A DNA stretch of 7,705 bases from Candidatus Cloacimonadota bacterium (GTDB lineage: Bacteria; Cloacimonadota; Cloacimonadia; Cloacimonadales; TCS61): positions 1-7,705 of the forward strand of contig JAUVKM010000091.1 of NCBI GenBank assembly GCA_030596265.1, read 5' to 3'. How positions within the stretch are numbered: the first letter of the stretch is position 1; each line of letters starts with the position of its first letter. A model generated the notes under the pieces. It searched no databases. It was not told the DNA's origin and saw only the letters and a list, made by a program, of their open reading frames with translations. Made by a program: the position numbers and the translations under genes. Positions 1 to 7,360 of the stretch are shown in pieces.

Positions 1-1486
1 TTATTTCCCGAATTGTAGCTTGAATAAATGATTTACAATTTAATTTAAAGCTACTCAACCAAACCTGAGCAGTGAATGCTTTTCCGTTCTTCTTATTATA
101 TATCCATTCAAATTTCATATTCCCATTTTTAATGGTTTGAGCAATATATGTTTCAGATGTTTCTCGAGATGGTTTTTTGTTTGCTTGCATCAAAGGTGAA
201 ACATCCGCAGGTTTCAAATTTAAAAGTTCAGCTTTCTTTGTGTAACCAAATAATTTTAAAGCTGCATTGTTACAATCAATTAGACCTTTCTCATCCTGCA
301 AGATCACAGCATCAATTGAAGATTCAAATAATTTGCGAAACCTCAATTCATATTCTTGACGTGCAGTTTCACTTTCTCTTTGTTCAGTTACGTTTTTTAA
401 TGATCCAATAATTCTAACTTTACTGGAATCATCATCTTCAATGATCTTAGCATTGATTGTACCGGTTAATAGTGTTTTATCTTTATCTTCTAATATAATC
501 TCATAATCAGTAACGTGTCCTTCTTTTGTTAATTTTGTTAGGAAAAGATCATGCTGATTCTCATCAAAATATAAATCATACATAGATGTTCCAATTAACT
601 CTTTACGTGTATAACTTGAGTTCTGCTCTATAGAAGGACTGATTTCCAGAATTGTTCCGTCAAATTCGATTTCATAGTAAACATCTTGTATATTCTCGAA
701 AATTCGAGTGTAACTGTCCATTGTCCGTTTTAATTTTAACTGAGCCATTTTCTTTTCAGTAATATCATTAAAGATACCAAATGTACCGATAAATTTATTA
801 TTATTAAATCTTGGACTGCCAATGATATTTAAAAAACGTTTCCTACCATCTTTGCGAATAATTTCTAATTCATACCGTGAAGATTTGTTTTCTTTTCTTA
901 ATTTAAGATGTTTATGTACTTTTCCCAAGTTGTATTTATTAAGATAATCGGATAAATTAGTGTCTTCAAAATCACTTATTACACCTCCGAAGATCTTGGC
1001 ACCAGCTTCATTAATGAAAGTAAAATAGTCTTCGATATCGAACATACAAATACCTTCATCGGTTGTTTCTACAAGAGTACGAAATTTAGCTTCACTTTCT
1101 CTTAATTTTTGTTCCATTTGATGTTTGAAAAAAGCCATTTGTATTGTTGCAATAAGTTCTCTTTCCCTGAATGGTTTGATAAGATATCCAAAAGGTCCAG
1201 TAGCTTTTGCTTTTTCAATAATATCTTTATCGGAATAAGCTGTAAGGTATATGACTGGAATATCCAAATCAATAATTTGCTCTGCAACTTCAATACCATT
1301 AAGCTTATCTTTTAGCATAATGTCTAAAAGAATTAAGTCTGGACGTGCCTTATTAATTAATTTGATAGCAGCTTTACCAGTTGAAATTGCCTCTGGAACT
1401 TCGTAATCGTAACTCTGCAAAATCTTTCTGATATCTTCTGCAACTACTGCTTCATCTTCAACAACTAATATTTGTTTCTTACACAT
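1..1486 (-). CDS. Receiver-PAS-PAS-PAS signalling protein, probably a hybrid-type sensor kinase (C-terminus beyond window)
   Basis: This frame stays open from the ATG at 1486 to the left edge, giving 495 visible residues with no stop. Residues 1-120 form a CheY-like receiver domain. The acidic pair is E10-D11 in VVEDE, the phospho-acceptor is D55 in PDLILLDIML, T82 lies in YLTAYSD, and K104 lies in the GYLIKPF motif. A linker helix (about 107-133) leads into three PAS domains, roughly 131-243, 247-367 and 374-495. The first two end in the usual PAS-to-linker signatures DITEKK and NVTEQRE; the third is cut off at REI. No DNA-binding, GGDEF or kinase domain is visible. In known families this order (receiver first, then PAS repeats) usually ends in a histidine kinase, so that is the likeliest output, by inference. 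The start is supported by AAAGGAA upstream and by the receiver beginning at residue 5. A promoter candidate precedes it, so it is probably transcribed separately from the radical SAM gene. Confidence 0.9.
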   Translation of the reverse strand, partial: MCKKQILVVEDEAVVAEDIRKILQSYDYEVPEAISTGKAAIKLINKARPDLILLDIMLKDKLNGIEVAEQIIDLDIPVIYLTAYSDKDIIEKAKATGPFGYLIKPFRERELIATIQMAFFKHQMEQKLRESEAKFRTLVETTDEGICMFDIEDYFTFINEAGAKIFGGVISDFEDTNLSDYLNKYNLGKVHKHLKLRKENKSSRYELEIIRKDGRKRFLNIIGSPRFNNNKFIGTFGIFNDITEKKMAQLKLKRTMDSYTRIFENIQDVYYEIEFDGTILEISPSIEQNSSYTRKELIGTSMYDLYFDENQHDLFLTKLTKEGHVTDYEIILEDKDKTLLTGTINAKIIEDDDSSKVRIIGSLKNVTEQRESETARQEYELRFRKLFESSIDAVILQDEKGLIDCNNAALKLFGYTKKAELLNLKPADVSPLMQANKKPSRETSETYIAQTIKNGNMKFEWIYNKKNGKAFTAQVWLSSFKLNCKSFIQATIREI

Positions 1487-1524
1487 ATGGAAATTCCTTT
1501 AAATATTAAAAATAATTTTTGTAA

Positions 1525-1553
1525 ATTCATTTAATTAACTTCTTTTCTGTCAA
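1525..1553 (-). promoter_or_regulatory. Candidate sigma70 promoter for the receiver-PAS gene
   Basis: A perfect TTGACA -35 box reads on the minus strand at 1553-1548. At a 17-base spacing the -10 would be ATGAAT (1530-1525), a 3/6 match to TATAAT; TGAATT at 18 bases scores the same. The implied transcript start near 1518 leaves a leader of about 30 bases. The -35 is convincing and the -10 is weak. Confidence 0.4.
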
Positions 1554-1560
1554 GTGGAAT

Positions 1561-1578
1561 AATTATTTCAAAATAATT
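1561..1578. repeat. AT-only palindrome just after the radical SAM gene
   Basis: AATTATTT, a two-base CA centre, then AAATAATT form a perfect 8-base inverted repeat starting 10 bases past the stop of the DUF512 gene. The stem has no G or C, and the next bases on the minus strand are not a T run, so it is a poor intrinsic terminator. It may be an operator upstream of the receiver-PAS gene or simple AT-rich coincidence. Confidence 0.25.
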
Positions 1579-1588
1579 CTATTATTTA

Positions 1589-2839
1589 CTAATAAAACAT
1601 CCACTCATCAAATTCTTCATTTATTATTAATAATTTGCCACCAAATTTCTTTTTTAGCTCATCTTTTCCTAACCCATCAATTGTGATACCATCTTCATTA
1701 AAGATATTACTGCTAAGTGCGGGAATCTCATTTATTTCCAATTTAACTTGATCGAGAATATCTGATGCATTTAGGAGTCCTGCTACTGTTACATTTTCAC
1801 CAAATGCGTGATTAATAACTTCAATCGTTTTTGTTTTTTGCGGATGCAATTGATTGATCTCATCAGAAATTCCTGAAATTGTAGAATTGGCTAATTTTCC
1901 AGTGATGAATACAATTATTTCGCTCTTTGTTTGAATATCGAAAACGAAATCGTTCTTGTTAATTTTCCAGTTCTCAAGAAGTAATCTAATCATTCCAATT
2001 CCATTTTCCAATTGAGGATAACCATTATAAAAATCTTCGGGAGGTATCTTCTGATTTGCCAGTAGATAAATTTCGTCTGAACAATAAGTTCGTGGAAATC
2101 CTGAAGATAATTTCAGAATTTGAACAGCTTGCCTTGAATTAACAGGATACAACTGAGTGAGTGAATTGCGGAATTTTGATAATCCTATCGGTACTATACC
2201 AACAGATAAAGAATTTATCTCAGGTGAAGTAAGATCAATTAATGTGTGTTCAAGCTCTTTGCCGTCATTCCATCCCGGGATAATAACAATTTGAGTATGG
2301 AATTCAATCCCGTTCTTACTTAAAAATTTCAGCTTTTCTATTATGTTAAAATTGTGTTTATAGCGGAGCATCTTCTTATGAAGAACCGGATTTGTTGTGT
2401 GAACAGAAATATATAACGGGTTTAATTTTTGCTCGATCATTCGGGAAATATCTTTATCGGATAAATTAGTAAGGGTAATAAAATTACCAAAAACAAATGA
2501 AAAACGGTAATCATCATCCTTTATATAAAGTGTTTTTCTCAAATTATTCGGCATTTGATCAACAAAGCAAAAAATGCAATCATTGGCACAAGTACGACAT
2601 TTAGGTTCTTGAAAAATGACGCCAAAAGGAGTTTCCCAATCTTGACGTATTTCCAAACTATGTTCAATTCCCGAATTATCTAAATAGATTATTTTTAAAA
2701 TATCATCAGCTGTATAAAATTGTAGATCAAGAAAATCGTTTATTTCATTTCCATTAATTGAAATTATTCTGTCATGAATATTCAATTTCGAATTATCAGC
2801 TAAACTCCCATCAATAATATCTTTAATTGCAATTGGCAT
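1589..2839 (-). CDS. PDZ - radical SAM - DUF512 family protein
   Basis: This 416-residue protein has the three-part layout of the DUF512 family. An N-terminal PDZ-like segment (about 1-65) contains GSLADNSKLNIHDRIISING. A radical SAM core (about 80-260) follows, with the 4Fe-4S CxxxCxxC motif at C84, C88 and C91 inside CANDCIFCFVDQMP; C81 is an extra cysteine. The C-terminal DUF512 domain (about 260-410) includes SDEIYLLAN, GYPQLENGIGMIR (273-285) and the late motif HAFGENVTVAGLL (344-356). RKTLYIKDDDYRFSF (101-115) is another family hallmark. The protein should bind an iron-sulphur cluster and S-adenosylmethionine in the cytoplasm; the substrate and reaction of the family are not established as far as I know. 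Its ATG lies 3 bases after the AI-2E stop codon and has no clear Shine-Dalgarno, so translation is probably coupled to the upstream gene. Length is within the family's usual range and nothing looks truncated. Confidence 0.93.
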   Translation of the reverse strand: MPIAIKDIIDGSLADNSKLNIHDRIISINGNEINDFLDLQFYTADDILKIIYLDNSGIEHSLEIRQDWETPFGVIFQEPKCRTCANDCIFCFVDQMPNNLRKTLYIKDDDYRFSFVFGNFITLTNLSDKDISRMIEQKLNPLYISVHTTNPVLHKKMLRYKHNFNIIEKLKFLSKNGIEFHTQIVIIPGWNDGKELEHTLIDLTSPEINSLSVGIVPIGLSKFRNSLTQLYPVNSRQAVQILKLSSGFPRTYCSDEIYLLANQKIPPEDFYNGYPQLENGIGMIRLLLENWKINKNDFVFDIQTKSEIIVFITGKLANSTISGISDEINQLHPQKTKTIEVINHAFGENVTVAGLLNASDILDQVKLEINEIPALSSNIFNEDGITIDGLGKDELKKKFGGKLLIINEEFDEWMFY

Positions 2840-2842
2840 AGA

Positions 2843-3946
2843 TTAATCTGAACTTATCACCGCAGAAACAACTTTCATGGATGGGATTCCCTTTAGTATA
2901 AGATTAATAGCTGATGTGATAGGAACTGCCAGAATCATACCAACCGAACCCCAGACCCAATACCAGAATATCAAAGAAATAAGTACAATAAGCGGTGACA
3001 ACTTCAGTCCGGTTCCCATCACTTTTGGTTCTATAATATTTCCCATTATCATTTGAGTTGATATTAGAGACACTGAGATCGCAATAAGTTGCCAGCTAAA
3101 ACCGTATTGGATGAAGCAAATTAAAATGGGGAAAGCTGAAGCAAATATTGACCCGATATTAGGGATATAGTTTAATATAAATATTAATAAACCGGACATT
3201 ACAACAAAATCAATACCGAATATTGCAATAAAAAACATACTGATAAGTCCTGTTGCGAGACTTATAAGAGTTTTGTTGACCACATAGGTTTTTATCTGTT
3301 TTTCAATATTATTTAACACATCGCCAAAATGGTTTGCTTCATCTTTAGAAACAACTTTCTCTACACTTGTAAACATTTTGGTTCTTTCTAATACTATGAA
3401 TATCATAAAGGCAACAGTAAGCAGAAGTTTTATTAAAAAATCAATAAAGCTGCCCGTTGTGCCGGAAACGATTTTTGAAAGTGATAATTTATCTGCCAAC
3501 TGTAGCCAATTAACTTTATTTTGTAAATAGAATGTAACTTGTTCCATTGGGATTTCGAATGTAGTGATCACACCTGAGATCATTGTTGTGATCTGTTTTT
3601 CATATTTGGGGAAATCTGTAACGAAAGAAGAAACACTTGTGTATACGATAGTTCCTAAAACTGTAAATAAAATGAGGATAATAATTACAAATAAAAAAAT
3701 ATTTACTGTAACTGGTATCTTCTTTTTACAAAGGAATCGGTTTAATGGCTGGAACATGAAAGATAGAAAGATCGCAAAAGTAAGAGGAATAAATATTGTT
3801 TTCAACTCTCTTAAGAAAATCACAATGATCGCAAGTGCAATAATTCCAAGAAATAATTTAATTGTATTGGATTCTCTTGACCTATTATCGTTATCTTTCT
3901 TTTCTTTCAAAAGGCTTTCGGTAATTATTTTGTTGATCGTATTCAT
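2843..3946 (-). CDS. AI-2E (PerM/TqsA-like) family membrane transporter
   Basis: This 367-residue polytopic inner-membrane protein belongs to the AI-2E family. A charged cytoplasmic tail (1-28) is followed by hydrophobic segments near 30-47, 50-64, 80-104, 170-187, 225-243, 246-264, 267-283, 285-300 and 318-350. The polar stretch at about 108-165 is the usual extracytoplasmic loop. Family hallmarks are NYIPNIGS (259-266), GNIIEPKVMGTGLKLSPL (302-319) and WGSVGMILAVPIT (332-344). Characterised relatives differ in function: E. coli TqsA exports autoinducer-2, while others act as sodium/proton antiporters. Nothing here identifies the substrate, and no luxS is present in the window, so a quorum-sensing role should not be assumed. 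The ATG at 3946 is chosen because AAAAAAGGATT lies about 11 bases upstream. A separate promoter candidate precedes it, and the DUF512 gene follows after 3 bases, so these two likely share one transcript. Confidence 0.92.
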   Translation of the reverse strand: MNTINKIITESLLKEKKDNDNRSRESNTIKLFLGIIALAIIVIFLRELKTIFIPLTFAIFLSFMFQPLNRFLCKKKIPVTVNIFLFVIIILILFTVLGTIVYTSVSSFVTDFPKYEKQITTMISGVITTFEIPMEQVTFYLQNKVNWLQLADKLSLSKIVSGTTGSFIDFLIKLLLTVAFMIFIVLERTKMFTSVEKVVSKDEANHFGDVLNNIEKQIKTYVVNKTLISLATGLISMFFIAIFGIDFVVMSGLLIFILNYIPNIGSIFASAFPILICFIQYGFSWQLIAISVSLISTQMIMGNIIEPKVMGTGLKLSPLIVLISLIFWYWVWGSVGMILAVPITSAINLILKGIPSMKVVSAVISSD

Positions 3947-3990
3947 TATAATATTAATCCTTTTTTATATATACTTTCTCATACATGCTT

Positions 3991-4018
3991 AATTTACTAA
4001 GCTAAGTTCCTATGACAA
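3991..4018 (-). promoter_or_regulatory. Candidate sigma70 promoter for the AI-2E/DUF512 pair
   Basis: On the minus strand TTGTCA (4018-4013) and TAAATT (3996-3991) are separated by 16 bases, matching the -35 at 5/6 and the -10 at 4/6. Transcription would start near 3984, leaving a leader of about 38 bases. It lies in the 122-base gap after the TPR gene. No hairpin terminator is visible in that gap, so read-through from the TPR gene is also possible. Confidence 0.4.
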
Positions 4019-4068
4019 GGATTTTCACATTTTTCTTCATTAAAATAAAATTGGAAGTTATCTCTCAT

Positions 4069-5028
4069 TTACTGATCTCCCAAATCTTTCAGTCTACTTA
4101 ATCTCTCTGGCTCATTTTTTACTAACCATTTATCTTTTGAAAGCACATCATAAGCCCATGTAAAATTCTTTTTAGCTAATTCTTTTTCTCCTTTAAGTAG
4201 GTGCAACTCAGCTAATTCTTCGAAAATATAACCGTCAAGAGGGAATATTCTCTCTCCACTTTCGGGAGCAAGTTCTGTTTGGATTATAAAGGCTTTTTCA
4301 TTTTGTCCAAGTGAACGCAGACATCTTCCAACAGTCCATTTTGCAATTCTTGTGCCTCTATCATCTCCAATCTCTATTCTTCCTTCATAGCCTTTTTGAA
4401 AATAAATGAGTGCCTGATCATATTCTGCCAGATCATGGAATGTCCAGCCGATATTGTTGTATAGTGGAGCCAGCCAACCCTTACAATTTGTATCTGAGGT
4501 CTCCTCAGCAATTTTCAGCGCTTTTAAGTTCCATTCAAGTTGTTTTTCAGGTGGTTCTACAATGCCCATCATATGGGCTGCATCGAGGGTGTAAATATCA
4601 AGACCACTTTCAACACCAAATTCGTAAGCTTTCAGGAATAGTGGTTTGGATATTTCCCATTCACCGGAAGTATTAAAAACACGTCCACGTTCTAATAGAT
4701 ATCTAATCTGAGCTGTTTTCATATTTTCGTTCAACATATTTTTTACAGAATCAAGAGTTGCATGGGCTTGAAAGAATTTTCTTTGCAGACCTTGAGTTCG
4801 TGCGATCTGAGTAAGAAGTTCGGCATGATATTCCATATCATAAGAACTTTCAGAGGAGCCTTTCATTTCTTCCAGCATTTCTGTGAAAACAATTTCAGTT
4901 GAATCGGGATGTTGATAATCCCACATTGCATCAAAATTGGGTAATGAATTAATTCCAACTTCAGAATTTTTATCAGCATTGCATCCAAATAATGCAAAAA
5001 TTATTAAAATATAGAGCATATTTTTCAT
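4069..5028 (-). CDS. TPR-repeat lipoprotein, function unknown
   Basis: This 319-residue protein starts with a short basic end and a hydrophobic stretch, then the lipobox LFGC with C16 as the predicted acylation site. The mature protein should therefore be membrane-anchored outside the cytoplasm. From about residue 63 it is mostly helical and fits degenerate tetratricopeptide repeats, with candidate units near 63-98, 103-140, 186-219, 224-257 and 264-298. The clearest is LYNNIGWTFHDLAEYDQALI (189-208) followed by YFQKGYEGR. TPR proteins serve as protein-protein scaffolds; no enzyme motif is visible and the partner is unknown. The start is well supported by AAGGAGG five bases upstream. An intrinsic terminator separates it from the barrel gene upstream, so it begins a new unit. 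TTGTCA at 5080-5075 could be a -35, but no good -10 follows at normal spacing. Confidence 0.85.
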   Translation of the reverse strand: MKNMLYILIIFALFGCNADKNSEVGINSLPNFDAMWDYQHPDSTEIVFTEMLEEMKGSSESSYDMEYHAELLTQIARTQGLQRKFFQAHATLDSVKNMLNENMKTAQIRYLLERGRVFNTSGEWEISKPLFLKAYEFGVESGLDIYTLDAAHMMGIVEPPEKQLEWNLKALKIAEETSDTNCKGWLAPLYNNIGWTFHDLAEYDQALIYFQKGYEGRIEIGDDRGTRIAKWTVGRCLRSLGQNEKAFIIQTELAPESGERIFPLDGYIFEELAELHLLKGEKELAKKNFTWAYDVLSKDKWLVKNEPERLSRLKDLGDQ

Positions 5029-5033
5029 TAGCT

Positions 5034-5040
5034 CCTCCTT
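5034..5040 (-). promoter_or_regulatory. Near-ideal ribosome binding site of the TPR lipoprotein gene
   Basis: AAGGAGG on the minus strand lies five bases before the ATG at 5028. It is the strongest Shine-Dalgarno in the window and fixes the start so that the lipobox signal peptide is intact. Confidence 0.85.
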
Positions 5041-5081
5041 GTAACTTCTGTAAAGTTCTGGAATACGTAATAAATGACAAG

Positions 5082-5114
5082 AAAAATAGCACCCGACAGA
5101 TGCCGAGTGCTATT
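5082..5114 (-). terminator. Intrinsic terminator after the barrel gene
   Basis: On the minus strand AATAGCACTCGGCA (5114-5101) pairs with TGTCGGGTGCTATT (5098-5085), nominally 14 pairs including two G-T wobbles. The realistic fold is 13 pairs around a 4-base ATCT loop. The 3' arm runs into five T residues (opposite 5086-5082). It starts 18 bases after the stop codon of the 579-residue gene and separates it from the TPR gene. Confidence 0.9.
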
Positions 5115-5131
5115 AATACTGTATGATCAAA

Positions 5132-6871
5132 TTAGAATTTAAGAGTAAAAGAAAGCCTAAGCTGTTTGTAGAAATCTGCATTGAGCAGATCATCTTCATC
5201 ACCAGGATCACCTAAAAAACCTAGGAGATCGATCTGAAGATTATCTGTAGGACGGAATCCCAAACCATAATAATAGTTTGTTGAGCTGTTCGTACTGTTG
5301 GTTTGTTCACTTGTTGAATCATAAGTGTTATCATCAATATTGATATCAACAGAACCATCACCATAAATTGTTTCCGTAGTAATGGGCGATACATCCTTGA
5401 TCTCTGTAGCATCATTTACAGTAGTGCAAGATGATCTAAAAATACTTCCAAAGCGTAAATCCCATTTATTATTCTTAGTGAACTTATACTCTATTCCAAC
5501 CGGTACAGAGAATATAGAGACGTTTTGTTCATAAGTCCTGTCAGCAGTTATAGAATATGTCTCAGTAATTGTGTAATCTGCAGCAGTAAAGTCTTCATCA
5601 AGGATCTCATAATCATAGATATTTTCGATACTTTCTTCAAAATCAGTTTCTCTTTTCAATATCTGATAATTGTAATTGAATCCCAAGCCAAAATAGACTT
5701 TTTCATTGAAAGGATAATTCAATTTTCCCATTAATGAGAATTGAGATGTTTTCTGAGTTCCATTATCTTTAATTAGTGCACTTTCGGTATCAGTTTCAAG
5801 ATAATCCACTAAAAGAGTATCAAGCCCATCAAAGTACTTTTCTGTATAAGTTTGTGTTATTTCATCCAAATCTGAAAAATCGTAAGAGCCAAATGTAATA
5901 TCACCACCAATTTTCCAATAACCATCATTTTTCCTTTGTGCAGCTTTTACTAGAGTTTTCCTTATTGAAGTACCAAGTGTAAATGCATTCCCTGGGCGTT
6001 CGGTTATATTTTTGTATATTTCCTCAACGATATTTAAATCCTCAAGATTTGGAATATCAGGATCGTAGTCATCTTCTCTGTAATAATCATTAATTTGTGT
6101 GTCAGAAGAAAAATCCTGGTTCATGAATTTAAAATCACCACGTACTTCATATCCATTCAAATCCGGTAAAAGCATGGAAACCTGAAAATCAAAGTTTGAA
6201 TTCAAGTAGTGATTGCTTGAATCATCAAGTTGGTTTTCGGTATAATAGTCGAAATTATCCTCAATGTCATGATATGTGTAATTCAGATCATAAGTAATAT
6301 CTTCATCAGAAGAGTATGAATAATAATGAAATTTAGCTCCAACAATAAAATTACCGGTATCATAAGTATTATTTAAGGCAAATTCAACTTGATTTACTTC
6401 ATCATAATAAGATCTTTCTTGAGATATCTGTCTGATAATATCATAAATATCATCTCCATTAGTATCATAATAACCGGTGAATTCATCACTTAAAAAACCA
6501 ATTCCCGAAATATCATTATTTCCATCTAAGTCAGAATCTATCCAAACAGAATGTGGTATTTTTGTCTTCTGGAATTCGATAAAAACAGAATTCCATAAGT
6601 TTTCTACAAACGGATTCTTTGTAGAATATCCTATTAGCAATGTGTTGTTACTGCTGTTTGCAAGGAACTCTTCATTAGAATTTACTAAGTTACTCAAATT
6701 CGTATAAAGCCGACTACCTTCTACAAATTTAAGTTCGATTGGGTCTTTAACTAGATCCAGATCATCATCAATAATTGTTCCTAAAGCTATATTACGGAAA
6801 GAAGGTGTTTGAGCAATTACCATACTGAACATTAAAAGCGTAAGTGCTGATGTAATTAATATTTTTTTCAT
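5132..6871 (-). CDS. Putative outer-membrane beta-barrel protein with DxDxDG calcium-loop motifs
   Basis: I do not recognise a named family. The 579-residue product opens with a Sec signal peptide (MKKILITSALTLLMFSMVIA, cleavage probably before Q21). After a globular-looking segment come two acidic loops resembling thrombospondin type 3 or dockerin calcium sites: DSDLDGNND (112-120) and DTNGDDIYD (136-144). From about 150 to the end, the chain alternates polar and hydrophobic/aromatic residues in short strands with Asp-, Glu- and Tyr-rich turns. It ends in LRLSFTLKF, and a terminal phenylalanine is the usual signal for outer-membrane barrel insertion. The barrel assignment is inference from this pattern. 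The start has GGAGGA six bases upstream. The gene lies 54 bases after the FnIII lipoprotein with no terminator between them and ends at a strong terminator, so the two are probably co-transcribed. It could be a porin-like channel, an adhesin or a structural envelope protein. Confidence 0.75.
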   Translation of the reverse strand: MKKILITSALTLLMFSMVIAQTPSFRNIALGTIIDDDLDLVKDPIELKFVEGSRLYTNLSNLVNSNEEFLANSSNNTLLIGYSTKNPFVENLWNSVFIEFQKTKIPHSVWIDSDLDGNNDISGIGFLSDEFTGYYDTNGDDIYDIIRQISQERSYYDEVNQVEFALNNTYDTGNFIVGAKFHYYSYSSDEDITYDLNYTYHDIEDNFDYYTENQLDDSSNHYLNSNFDFQVSMLLPDLNGYEVRGDFKFMNQDFSSDTQINDYYREDDYDPDIPNLEDLNIVEEIYKNITERPGNAFTLGTSIRKTLVKAAQRKNDGYWKIGGDITFGSYDFSDLDEITQTYTEKYFDGLDTLLVDYLETDTESALIKDNGTQKTSQFSLMGKLNYPFNEKVYFGLGFNYNYQILKRETDFEESIENIYDYEILDEDFTAADYTITETYSITADRTYEQNVSIFSVPVGIEYKFTKNNKWDLRFGSIFRSSCTTVNDATEIKDVSPITTETIYGDGSVDINIDDNTYDSTSEQTNSTNSSTNYYYGLGFRPTDNLQIDLLGFLGDPGDEDDLLNADFYKQLRLSFTLKF

Positions 6872-6925
6872 TATTAATCCTCCAAGATTTAATAAGTTAC
6901 TATTTTGTAGATTAATATCGTTAGC

Positions 6926-7312
6926 TTAAGGCTCAACGATTATTTCCAATTGATTTGATTGTTGAGAGAACTCTACAGTATAAGTCTCTACATAATAAGT
7001 CACATTTGTACTGTCGGTAAACTCATAAGTGTCAAAATATTCAAAATAAATTGAATCAATGGTAGCAATCTGCGAAAATGCATTTTCTTCTAATTGACGA
7101 TATACACGGAATTCACTATTCTCAGGTGCATTATCAAACCATTCGATCCAAATACTGTCTCCAACTGATTGAACATTAGTAAGAACCGGAGCATGACTGT
7201 CCGGGTCATTCATCAATACCTGCTTGATCCCGATTGGATCTTTCTGTGAGCATGCCCAGAAACTTAAAAAAACAATTACTAATAGAAATAAAATCCAAAA
7301 TTTGTTCTTCAT
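6926..7312 (-). CDS. Small fibronectin type III-like lipoprotein
   Basis: From the ATG at 7312 this encodes 128 residues. An in-frame ATG at 7348 would add 12 lysine-rich residues, but it lacks a Shine-Dalgarno and would place a charged stretch before the signal peptide. The ATG at 7312 has AAGGGGG five bases upstream. The protein begins MKNKFWILFLLVIVFLSFWAC, a type II signal peptide with C21 as the likely lipidated residue; F and W at -3 and -2 make the lipobox atypical. After a short linker, residues from about 40 to the end fit one FnIII-type beta sandwich. It runs APVLTNVQSVGDSIWIEW, then FRVYRQLEENAFSQIATI, then TYYVETYTVE and a final SNQLEIIV strand. Such domains bind proteins or glycans; no partner is shown. 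It is the first gene of the unit shared with the barrel protein and is probably its surface or periplasmic partner. Confidence 0.8.
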   Translation of the reverse strand: MKNKFWILFLLVIVFLSFWACSQKDPIGIKQVLMNDPDSHAPVLTNVQSVGDSIWIEWFDNAPENSEFRVYRQLEENAFSQIATIDSIYFEYFDTYEFTDSTNVTYYVETYTVEFSQQSNQLEIIVEP

Positions 7313-7317
7313 ACTTT

Positions 7318-7324
7318 CCCCCTT
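7318..7324 (-). promoter_or_regulatory. Ribosome binding site deciding the FnIII lipoprotein start
   Basis: AAGGGGG on the minus strand lies five bases before the ATG at 7312, one mismatch from AAGGAGG. The longer start at 7348 has nothing comparable. Confidence 0.75.
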
Positions 7325-7360
7325 TTTCTTTGATTTTGGTTGTTTCATTACATATAGACT

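Noticed and set aside
1..3. TAA on the minus strand at the extreme left edge, a possible stop for the receiver-PAS gene
   Set aside because: It is out of frame: the last in-frame codon occupies 4-2, and the third PAS domain is cut in its final signature, so the gene continues.
148..411. An 87-codon plus-strand frame at the left end
   Set aside because: It is antisense to the second and third PAS domains, with no recognisable protein features of its own.
2843..3946. Quorum-sensing autoinducer-2 export function for the AI-2E protein
   Set aside because: The family name comes from one characterised branch, other members are antiporters, and no luxS or AI-2 receptor is in the window.
3564..3992. 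A 142-codon plus-strand frame with a hydrophobic end
   Set aside because: It lies antisense to the AI-2E gene, mostly opposite its membrane segments, which explains the hydrophobicity. The minus-strand gene has clear family motifs.
3988..4003. Inverted repeat GCTTA/TAAGC near the AI-2E promoter, considered as a terminator of the TPR gene
   Set aside because: The stem is only five pairs with no following T run and overlaps the -10 candidate, so it cannot be called a terminator.
5052..5080. Possible promoter for the TPR lipoprotein gene with TTGTCA at 5080-5075
   Set aside because: At 16 or 17 bases spacing the -10 would be GAACTT or AACTTT, too poor to call. A promoter is expected here because of the upstream terminator, but I cannot locate it.
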